A stretch of 64,000 nucleotides of DNA from assembly GCA_008973525.1 (NCBI GenBank), contig WACJ01000403.1:620001-684000 (forward strand). The letters run 5' to 3'. Origin of the DNA: Stenopsyche tienmushanensis. Taxonomy: Eukaryota; Arthropoda; Insecta; Trichoptera; Stenopsychidae. Shown one piece after another: positions 55,542-64,000 of the stretch; position 1 is the first letter of the stretch, and each line of letters begins with the position of its first letter. The position numbers and the translations under genes are program-made. The notes beneath the pieces were generated by a model. The model was not told where the DNA came from and made no database searches. It saw nothing but the letters and a program-made list of their open reading frames with translations.

Positions 55542-56182
55542 TCATGAAGCGCTACGTCGATATTTTTGTGCTCGTTGTAAACGAGTTGGATTATTTTCCC
55601 TATATTATTTTTTGAAGACAATAATACTATTAATAGCAATTTATTTCATAATGTTGAGCATAGTCTCTGTATTATTTGGCAACGAAGTTCTTATGTATTT
55701 AAGTTGATGTTAGTGTGAATTAGGCGTTTTTTAGGTGACTCAGAAAATCAGGTTTTGAACCAAAATTGACTCTTGAATCTGTCGATTGTAATCATTTTGA
55801 AGTTAACGGCGTGAGATCACATCGTTGTTTGATTGTTGTACAGCAATCTATATGCTAATGAGATGTGCAAAAATTGTTACAAGATGACATTTTCGCCTCT
55901 ATAGATGATTTTACCATTTTACGTCCTTTAAATGAACATAAACATTGCGACGGATCCCAAGAGATCGATCCGCGATCTTGGCTCTTGATTTTCGACTTGC
56001 GTAATTGAAAACAATTCAAAATAGATACAAAGTCTCCAAATATAATTTGAAAGCATAGCATTCGGACGTTTGCGTGGGTGACGTCACCGATGTTGAATGA
56101 TATCGGTGATTTCATCTTCTCGTGATGTAATTCCTCAAGAGCGTGCATTTCGTCCCACTCGATCGCTGGATGCTGTGCTGCA
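55542..56182. other. Spacer, nothing recognised
   Basis: No supported feature. A 97-codon minus-strand frame at 56,148-55,855 has no recognisable domain. Confidence 0.35.
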
Positions 56183-56428
56183 TCAATTCACAGAGACAGT
56201 CAAGGTGTATTGTTCGGTCGGTACTGTAACATCGAAGGTCAGTCGCTGTTCCGATTTGCCTAGGTCGACTGCGAGCCGGAAGCAGTGGCTTCCATTTGTC
56301 GTTAATAAAATACTTCCGTCGTAAAATGTAGGCGGAGTCGTTTTACCTGCGCGGATATCCAAGCTTGCGATTCTTCTGATTTGCAGTGTAAACAAAAATT
56401 CCGAATTTAACGATAAGCAATGAGTCAA
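56183..56428 (-). CDS. Unrecognised open frame, possible exon
   Basis: The minus-strand frame is protein-like (LDIRAGKTTPPTFYDGSILL, SHCFRLAVDLGKSEQRLTFD, TEQYTLTVSVN). A good acceptor-like tttacactgcaaatcag sits at its 5' part (about 56,395-56,379), and local G+C and CpG are raised. The alternating hydrophobic pattern suggests a beta-rich fold. I know no matching family. Confidence 0.3.
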   Translation of the reverse strand: MTHCLSLNSEFLFTLQIRRIASLDIRAGKTTPPTFYDGSILLTTNGSHCFRLAVDLGKSEQRLTFDVTVPTEQYTLTVSVN

Positions 56429-56717
56429 ATATAAGACGAATTGCCGATAAAATATTTGCGCAAGTGTGCCTTTGCCATTTCAAAATCCGTTCGATAGAAG
56501 GATATGTTGATTATCAACCGATTATGGTCAACATTAAAAAATTTTCTGATTGATATACTCGCTTCTAGTACGGCAGGCTAACATGGGTCAAAATAAAAGA
56601 TTAAAGTTTAGGTGGACCGCAAAAAATGACAAGGATGTGTTAATGTCTTCTTCCTGACACTTGGCATTTCTTCTCTGCTACTATCTTTCCTATTTCTGGG
56701 GAAATATTGCCCCAGAT

Positions 56718-57297
56718 TTTTTTTTTAATTTGACAAAGTATAGTAATGGGACTGGGGAGAGCCACGTATGTTGGTGCGCGAGTGATGACATTCTTCACTA
56801 TGGAAGTCCTAAGTCCTGGATAGATGATTTGAATCAAAACAATTAAACATATTTTTACTTTCTATAATATTGTGTATAGCTTAGATTCGAATTAAGCCGA
56901 AATATTGGTAAATAAAAAAAAAAATTGAGCAATCGAAAAAAAGTTTGTGTTTTTACCAACATTTTTTGTAGTTTTTTGTTCATTAAATAAACACTTTTGA
57001 ATATTTTTGGATAATTGTAGTCTATACGATGAAGATGTTTATTATACACGTGTCTGCCAAATTTCATAAAAAATGCTCATTTAGGGTGTGTGGGAGCACT
57101 TCCATGAACTTGGAAAAAGTAGTTTCGAGAGAAACGCGTTTAAAGATCTTCCACTCCTCAGCTTACTCCTCAGAATTTCATTCATATCGACTTCAAATTT
57201 ACTGAACGGATTCTTAAACATTGATTCTTTCCGATATGCGAAGATAAAAAGATTTTTTTTAACCAACAAGGTAGAAACGTCCCTTAACTTGCCGGTT
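56718..57297 (-). repeat. Repeat X, copy 2
   Basis: Inverse counterpart of 24,075-24,648, starting with cgtcccttaa at its right edge. The two copies differ by many substitutions and a few small gaps but no large rearrangement. The ETTFSKFMEVLPHTLNE frame (about 57,135-57,085, minus) is open in this copy. Confidence 0.75.
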
Positions 57298-58379
57298 AAA
57301 GTTACTCGGAAACATTAGCATTTTTAAGACTTCTGCCTACATAGACATTCATCCCTTGGTTTATACGGTTTCATTTTTGCCTAGGGACAAAATATAGATG
57401 TTTTGATCCATTATTATTTTGAGACAGCTTTATAATTTTATATAAAAAAAAATGATAAAGGGCGGGGAAGAATATTCACTTACTCTTTAAGATTTTTTAG
57501 CTGGATTCACCCTTTCAAAGCGTTTATATGTTTTTAAAAATGCGATAATCTGCCACACCTCCTGTTGAATTTAACCCAAGATTATTCTTAATTGTTCTAA
57601 ATGGTTTTTTTTAGCAATAGGAAGGAATTCAGTCAACAGTATTCGTTATGCTGATAATATGGCAGTATTTCCAAATAACATTTATGATTTCCAAGACATC
57701 CTTCGATAAATGATTATCAGTAAGTTTCTCGTGATTTTGTACTTACAATCGGTGAAAAAGAGAATCGAGAGAGTGAAATGGATCGTTGCCTTTAGATTGT
57801 CCTATTTTACAAAATCTTATATCTTACTATTATTAAATGGTACTTATAAACTTTATTAATATCGTCGAGTGAAAATATCTAATTTCCAACAGTCTATTTG
57901 AAACTTAACTGTCTTATGAGCGATCTCTTTAGTAGAAGATTTTGATGCGTCTTCAAAAATGTTAATGAGTACAATAATTGTGAAAAAATGAAAAGCATTC
58001 ATTCTTTTTGGAATACAATAATTTGAAAACGTATATTATCGGTCAGTTGGGATGGGAAATATGTGTGTAAATTTTCAGATATCTGCTTGCTTAAATGGCA
58101 AATTTCAACATATCATATGAATAGCGCGAAATTAACAACAGGAAAAATATCAGTTTCAAATACAGATTTTGGCGCCATTTGTTTTGATTCATGAAATCGA
58201 ATGAAGTGCGATTTCATTCGATCAATCGATAGTATGAAATCGATCGATATTCAATTTCTCCGAATCGGCTTCGACGCGTTCGCAAAATATCGTTGAGATC
58301 ATCTGAAAATACGCATAATCTCATCCGACGTGGATTGAAGCGAGCGAGGGATGATAATAAATATGAATTAAGGCGTATT
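57298..58379. other. A+T-rich DNA, nothing recognised
   Basis: From about 58,190 the sequence gains repeated tcgat / atcgat words approaching the G+C-rich island. Nothing else is supported. Confidence 0.4.
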
Positions 58380-58720
58380 CTTTGACATGTGTAACGGGCG
58401 AGTTTTTAATTCAATGACGAAAGAAGATGGAGGTGGGCGTGCAAGGATGCGAATCCTGCGGGTGTCGGCGAGGGGTGGCGAAGGGTGGCGTCGGGCGGCG
58501 TCGGAAGGAGGCTGCGCTGAGACGGCAGTCGCCAGTCCGGCGGGCGCCTCACTGGGGCCTCGCTGGCGCCGCGGCGCTCCCGACACACCCTCGCACCTCC
58601 TCGCACCCGCCACCCCTAACTATTGACGATATCAACCCTCTTCCGCATCTCTGCCGCTGCTTCTTCGCAAAAAACATCCACTCGACAAACAAACTTGACA
58701 GGTGTGACCGGAAAGCCTAA
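58380..58720. promoter_or_regulatory. Second G+C-rich island
   Basis: About 200 bases (58,430-58,630) are strongly G+C-rich, with ggtggcgaagggtggcgtcg and ctggcgccgcggcgctcccg. A donor-like ACAG/GTGTGA follows (GT at 58,702, plus strand). Frames are open on both strands from composition alone. It resembles a promoter/first-exon patch of a host gene, smaller than that at 39 kb. Confidence 0.4.
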
Positions 58721-59281
58721 CCAGATCGGACGATTCCATCCCAATTGCTAAAAGCCACAATATTAACATGCGGAATTATAAAATTTCAACACCCGAGTCG
58801 AATCGACCCACGGCTCATTTCTGACGTGGGAGCGACGTTATAAAAATCGAGCCAAGATCGCACCATCTATTTCGTGTCAAAATAATAAACGCCATTTTTG
58901 AACGCTCGGCAAATTGTCTTCTAAGATTAGAAAGAGTTTTGTAGTTGCTTCTCGATAAACGAGGAAAATACTAAGCAAAATGATAAGAATAGACATCTGG
59001 ACTTTCCGCACTTATTTATTTATATATGGTTTTGTATAATCTTCGTTTGAAATATCAAATTAGATACATTTTGAAAATGAACCTTTAAAATAATGCGGGA
59101 ATTCTCAGGCGCAGCACAATTTTTGCGGTTATTAAATAGATTCAATAGTCAGAAATTACCGAGTTTATCGTGATATTGGAATGCACAATTGCAGACAATG
59201 TATAGCAATCGAATAAAGTATTAGGAATTCCGTTTTTTATTTATTTATTTGGAAGAGGCAATCGAAATTTACGAATCGTTT
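58721..59281. other. Spacer between G+C-rich island and hairpin
   Basis: No supported feature was seen in this interval. Confidence 0.4.
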
Positions 59282-59418
59282 ATGGGCGAATTCCACGAGC
59301 GTGGTTTCTTGTGCATGATTTACTAGGATGCCGATTACTGCACCACGGTCGCTTCACTGCAGTAATCGGCATGCTAGTAAACCATGCACAAGAAACCACG
59401 CTCGTGGAATCCACCCAT
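59282..59418. repeat. Long near-perfect hairpin, 61-bp arms
   Basis: Arms 59,282-59,342 and 59,358-59,418 are inverted copies with about four mismatches in 61 positions. They begin atgggcgaattccacgagcg and end gccgattactgca. The loop is 15 bases (ccacggtcgcttcac). There is no target-site duplication I can define. It could be a foldback MITE, the palindromic core of a larger element or a small-RNA hairpin source. Confidence 0.9.
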
Positions 59419-60075
59419 TATTGCAACTAACTGCTTGCTTATTTCCAGCAAGTCACATTTGGATAACCTTTATTAATCGGCCGAAAATGACATCAACTTG
59501 GGCCGTAACATCATGTTTACGATTTCAATTTAAAACTTCTACGAACGGCTGTATTATCTGAGGATGAACTCTTTTGAGATGATGTACTTCTGAGATAATT
59601 TCAGAAGAATGGTGCTGCATCTGTTTGAACGATTCCCATTACCCGGGTCTAAACCCCTTTCAAACACTCGCGAACTGTGGGCAATTGCACGATTCTACGG
59701 TTGATGTTTCAAGTCTGTCAGGTTATCGGATGGATAAGGTCCGAACTTTGGTCGTCCTGTCTCTTGAAAAAGCCGATTGTTCCAATGTGACATCATAGTT
59801 CTTGCGCTATTCCGGGTGCTTAAACAAAAACCGCTGCAATACAAACACACATAAACGCGCATATCTCTTCGGTTACGCATGACATTTTATTCGTTTCCGA
59901 TTTATTAATCTATCATCCTCGGAAATGTCAGTCGACCCTGCACCCAGAAGCTACCAGATAAAGCTCGACTGTATTTATAGACAATGCACTCATGTATTTA
60001 ATATCTAATTTTACGCAAACGTCGCTCGCGCTAATTGAGCGCGAATTTTAGCATAACATCGTTGGCGTCTTCTGC
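59419..60075. other. Spacer, nothing recognised
   Basis: Moderate composition and short frames only. No supported feature was seen in this interval. Confidence 0.4.
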
Positions 60076-60543
60076 GTTAACCGCTTGAGCGCCCGCGACT
60101 CACCGGTGAGTCGCTATGTTTTCTCGCAAATCTAAGAATATCTTCACATTCGTATTTGGGGATATGTTGATCAGAATGCCTTGTAAAAAACTGTTCTTGT
60201 TGGTAGTATTAGTACCAAATCAATTTTAACACTTTCGTGGCCGATGATGTATATGTTGCATCATGATGCCACATATGTATCATGATCGCGCTGACCGTCA
60301 ATATACATCAGTATTCAGTGAATACGATGAATGAATTTTTATATCTGCTGATGCTCCATCTATTTGAAATAATACATTCAATGGTCTGATCTTTTGTGAT
60401 CAAAACCCTTAAATGATCCTACAGGACAGCATATGGTATACATGCATATATTAGGATACATGAGTCGCCTTTGCAACTAAGTCAAACAACTTTTTATGCA
60501 TTTTCTAATGTCTTTAAATTCGCTGATAGTTAAAAGGTTAAAC
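60076..60543. repeat. Possible second TTAA-type element family
   Basis: Candidate ends are TTAACCGCTTGAGCGCCCG (60,077), followed by the palindrome cgactcaccggtgagtcg, TTAACACTTTCGTGGCCGA (60,226) and, inverted, ttaaaaggttaa (60,532-60,543). TTAA plus C-rich starts are typical of piggyBac-like MITEs. The ends do not pair convincingly with each other, so boundaries are uncertain. Confidence 0.3.
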
Positions 60544-60587
60544 CCCCATACGAAAGGACAGACGAGTTTTAGGCTTGTATATTTTTA

Positions 60588-60902
60588 TTATCGAAGAACG
60601 CAATCCCGGAACCCCGACGGAATGCAAACGATTGCGTCGGTCGGATTATTCATACGATTCGTCTTATCCATGACTAATAGTTGGGTCAATTTGTTGTCAA
60701 ACAAAACAGTACGAGTCGACGATTCGATTCGAATGGTCGTTGATAAAGTGGTCGTGCTCTCGTTCGACAGATGCGCTTCAATATTTGATCTGTGCTTATT
60801 GATTACGAGTTTAGCCCCTTCGTGTTTATCTAAAGTGCTCGTGGGCTCGAATGTGTGCGTTGACACTCGGTGAGTTGCTGAAATTCCATGCAAATCGGCC
60901 AA
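60588..60902 (-). CDS. Unrecognised open frame in CpG-richer block
   Basis: A 104-codon minus-strand frame has ordinary composition (HTFEPTSTLDKHEGAKLVIN, LTQLLVMDKTNRMNNPTDAI), and the plus strand is also open for 125 codons across it. One of the two must be a shadow. Thr/Ser/Asn content favours minus. No domain, signal or splice pair could be recognised. Confidence 0.22.
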   Translation of the reverse strand: MADLHGISATHRVSTHTFEPTSTLDKHEGAKLVINKHRSNIEAHLSNESTTTLSTTIRIESSTRTVLFDNKLTQLLVMDKTNRMNNPTDAIVCIPSGFRDCVLR

Positions 60903-61944
60903 TATTCGTGGTTTTGCTCGTTGAATAAAAATAACTCGGGAATACGACGAATCTGTACGTCTCGAATCTTTGGAAGGTTGAGTCGCTGTTTTTTTATAAT
61001 CGACAACGTGCTATGAAGTCATCGAGAATTCTGCTAATGCAAAACATTGGCTCAACATCAAGATCGCTCCACAGTCAGCACATCACCTTCGATTGAACTG
61101 TCATTAGTCATATGGTTAGTCACTATCGAGCTAACATATCATCTATCCTGTTAATCGCTCCAGGCGTTGTTGACTCAATTTTAATCATAGTTGTTAGTCA
61201 GTCAGTTAGTAACAAACGTAAGATCAACGAATTTTGGAAAATCTGATCTTCCATTAAAATTATTTTTTTTATCGGTGGTCCTCAATTTGGTACCTACCGC
61301 CCACTAGTGGGCGTTCAAGCTTTCATGATAGACAATAGAGGTGTTGTCATATTGTTACATCCATGAAAGATGATATAAAGATATTTTGTCGCAAATATTT
61401 AAGAAGCTGATACAAATTTCCAAGAAAAATGTTGAAGGAAGTAAACATAATATTCATAGTTGTGGATATGAAAACCTATGACAAAATAATACAAAGGAAT
61501 ATCTCCATTATATCCGAATATGTGAAAAATGATATTCAATTTATGAATACATTTCCCTAGCTCATATCTTGTAGAATGATGCTTTAGTGCTGTTATGATC
61601 AAGCAGAAAAACCGTCAGTTATCAAGTATTTAGTTTCGCAGAATCAACTTCGAGGATCTCATTAATAATTAGATTGTAAAATAATCGAAATTACGAGTAC
61701 ATTTGAGCTAAATGTTGTTATTGTAGAGTGGAATAAAAAAATATTATTTTCTGAGAAATTCAATTATTGATTTTTACTTACTCCCTTTTCGTAATCGCCA
61801 AACATACTTCTGAGACATGAGCTGTCTCCAGTCACATTCTTCCTGTTACCACTTATAACAGTATTTAAGCATTGGAAAAATCTCGGAATATGTAATGCCA
61901 ATATTCTTCCCGTTGTCATCTCGATATTCTGAGAGTAAGTCGGA
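60903..61944. other. A+T-rich DNA, nothing recognised
   Basis: No supported feature lies before hAT copy D. Confidence 0.4.
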
Positions 61945-62621
61945 TATAGAAACACAACAAAATTCAAATATTATTTTGAAATATGCACGCAGTAACATTA
62001 AACATCGAGTGATTCGTCATTGAGTCTGGGTCTGATTTTGGAATTCAGGCAATTTGCTCATCGCGTGAGCGCCCATTTATGTATAACGCCATCAATGTGG
62101 CTGATAAAATTTATTTCTGCTGGACTATAACTCGCAAAATTCCCGATTTCCGAACAAATAATTTATTTCCGTCGCTGCAGATGAATACTTGTATACTATA
62201 ATACTTTGATGTGATTCGTAATCATATTACCCTAGGAATGCAAAAATTCTGAAGCCCGTATCTATTATATTTCATATCGATATTCGCATTATTAGAGTCG
62301 AGGTGTAGTAAATACATCACCGGAAGGGAAAGGTTAATATAACAATTTGAATAACATATATGTACTGTATATATGTATATATAGATTAGATAGTTATTGC
62401 CGCTAGGCGTCGCTTAAGCTCGCCAATTAGTAGTTATGCCACTGTTTCCAAGCGTCCAGATTTCGGCGGGAATGTTTTAATTTAGTAGTCTTCGTCGTGC
62501 TGTTGAGGTGTACGATTTCTGTTAGATCCCGAATTTTTCGGGATTGCGTTTACTAATCCCGGGATTCATGAGCACCTATAACTGGCCGGGATCCCGGGAT
62601 TGGATTCCCTAGCCTCAACCC
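61945..62621 (-). mobile_element. hAT-type element copy D
   Basis: It has the most complete 5' terminus: inverse gaggctagggaatccaatcc, then four cccggga or tcccgaa-type palindromes within 100 bases (62,530-62,615). The body matches copies A-C. The C-terminal hAT coding motif near 62,070-62,005 is more decayed than in A. The left terminus is recognisable only as tagaaacacaacaaaattc, similar to copy C. Confidence 0.82.
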
Positions 62622-64000
62622 TTTTTATACCCTTTGATTTTTTTAAATGTATCCTAAAAATACCGATTTGTAATTTCGATGAATTTAAATTCGCATAAAC
62701 TGTGCTATCTTTGTTTCGCACATTAAAATATCCGAATAATTGAGCATCTACATGTTTTGTTATGTTGATCCTTAGCGTATTTATAATATCGAATGTGGAA
62801 GAATCGAATGTTGTTAAAAAACACTTTATACGCCATATCTCCGATGAAACTACAACCAAAATAATAATTATATAAAAATGTTTTTTTTAATTCCAAACAA
62901 ACGATAACAATATCTTGTCTTCGTCCAGTTTATTATTGTAAACGACGCGATTCGACCTTTTAAAGCTGAGGTCGTCGTATTAAACTCACAAATTCATCAA
63001 AATTAAACGCAATGCTGTTTTGTACTAGGATTAGTGAACACCTCAGACTTGCCAAACTATTTATAATTTGTAATTAAATAATTTGTATTTCATCGGAAAT
63101 TTAGACACAAAATGTGTGCGCATTTCCGATAGCAAGAAATCCTCATTGCCGGATAACAAATCCCGGAATGCATTATCTGCCAATAGTGCTAATGTTTGGT
63201 CAGGGGAATGCGTCAGATTTAATTTCACATATCGTTCGATAAATTAACTATTTCAACATTTATTTTTCATCGTACGGAAGAATGTAGTCGAAACACTGAT
63301 CCATACGTGATTGCGATTAACACATTGGCTGCGGGGGACGCTGCTTATCGCATTCGCAGAAAAATACACTTTTTAAACAATTTTCTTTTTAGACAATTAT
63401 GATGATTGTCAAGGTCTTTTTTCGAATAGCATAATAATAAAAACAATAGTGCTTATTGATATTTTTGTTTACCGCGATCGATGAATTGTTCATCAAACGC
63501 TGGAGCAATTAAATCAATGGACGAAATATTGGGGGATTTTAGGATGACAATATTTTGGCCGAAACTTTCAGGAGGTTACATAAAAAAAAAATGAAAACCA
63601 TCGTATCTAGACTTTGCCCATGTATTTCTATGTTTTAACGTGTATGCAATTTGTTTATTTATTAGCGAGATGAATCTGATGACATTGAACACTTCCTGAA
63701 GATAAACTGCGACCATAAACGGTTTGAAAATGCACAGCACACCAGAAAATAGAAACGCATCGATGACGGTGACGATCGACGCAAAACATAATACTTTTTC
63801 CGTCGTTGAATGGGATTTGTTAATTTTTGTTTAGGACTGCCATAGAAGTTGTCGTCTTCGTAGAGGATTTTATGATGCTGTTCTTCTCATCCCCTTTGAC
63901 GCGTAGCATAGCACTATGGGGAAAACATCCCTGCATTATTATGTAATTCATTTCGCTATGCGATCGCTAATCGTTTTCCGATTCCGCATTTTATTTGCAA
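62622..64000. other. A+T-rich DNA to window end, nothing recognised
   Basis: No repeat partner or plausible exon found; only short composition-driven frames. Confidence 0.45.

Noticed and set aside
58387..58720. Gene in the second G+C-rich island (79-97-codon frames on both strands)
   Set aside because: Same reasoning: frames overlap on both strands and are composition-driven. Only a regulatory/first-exon reading is retained.
1..64000. CRISPR array, rRNA operon, or bacterial gene cluster
   Set aside because: No regularly spaced direct repeats with unique spacers, no conserved rRNA segments, and no closely packed prokaryotic-type genes were seen; the repeat content is that of an arthropod nuclear genome.
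1..64000. tRNA genes
   Set aside because: I scanned for paired internal A- and B-box-like motifs and found none with a plausible cloverleaf; a dedicated covariance-model scan would settle it.

Overview
The window looks like arthropod (most likely insect) nuclear DNA. It is strongly A+T-rich, has no operon-like gene packing, and is filled with decayed DNA transposons typical of insect genomes: mariner, IS630/Tc1-like, pogo/Tigger-like, piggyBac-like TTAA elements and hAT. Fragments of one R1-type non-LTR retrotransposon and several unclassified interspersed repeats are also present. I could not place the species. I found no host protein-coding gene that I can identify with confidence, and no tRNA, rRNA or CRISPR array. 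Short open frames that could be exons are listed at low confidence and without invented functions.

Layout. Positions 1-4,960 hold repeat fragments, a mariner relic (2.6-3.7 kb, minus) and a possible 3' terminal exon (3.96-4.2 kb, minus). At 4.96-6.0 kb a second mariner relic is split by a 549-bp TTAA-flanked element; a related mariner fragment at 54.5 kb preserves the unoccupied target site. The stretch 7.8-14.5 kb carries an IS630-like element, a pogo-like element and four TTAA elements, plus a G+C-rich spot with paired ATGGCG motifs at 11.4 kb. The stretch 15.9-21.5 kb has another IS630-like fragment, a second pogo-like element, two small G+C-rich spots and the best-preserved transposase of the window, a 5'-deleted mariner with an intact DD34D triad. 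The stretch 22-32 kb holds E-box-rich DNA, a small MITE matching the IS630-like element, a LINE fragment and a third pogo-like element. The stretch 33.2-36.6 kb holds a non-autonomous hAT copy, the LINE ORF2 end and three tandem arrays.

The stretch 37.2-40.6 kb is compositionally exceptional: a short CpG/TpG tract with a TATA-like box and a possible tiny first coding exon, then a roughly 1.3-kb CpG-dense island (39.2-40.55 kb) that resembles a promoter/first-exon island. From 41 kb to the end are another mariner relic, a LINE fragment, three more hAT copies, an inverted partner of a 0.6-kb repeat, a second G+C-rich island (58.4-58.7 kb) and a 61-bp-arm near-perfect hairpin (59.28-59.42 kb).

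The useful story is relational. Copies inside this one window document each other: non-autonomous elements with their coding relatives, an empty and a filled insertion site, and subfamilies of the TTAA and hAT elements that share private sequence. Host function is probably limited to the CpG-dense islands and a few unrecognised open frames. Coordinates of repeat edges are approximate to about 10-20 bases except where a target-site duplication or terminal inverted repeat is named.
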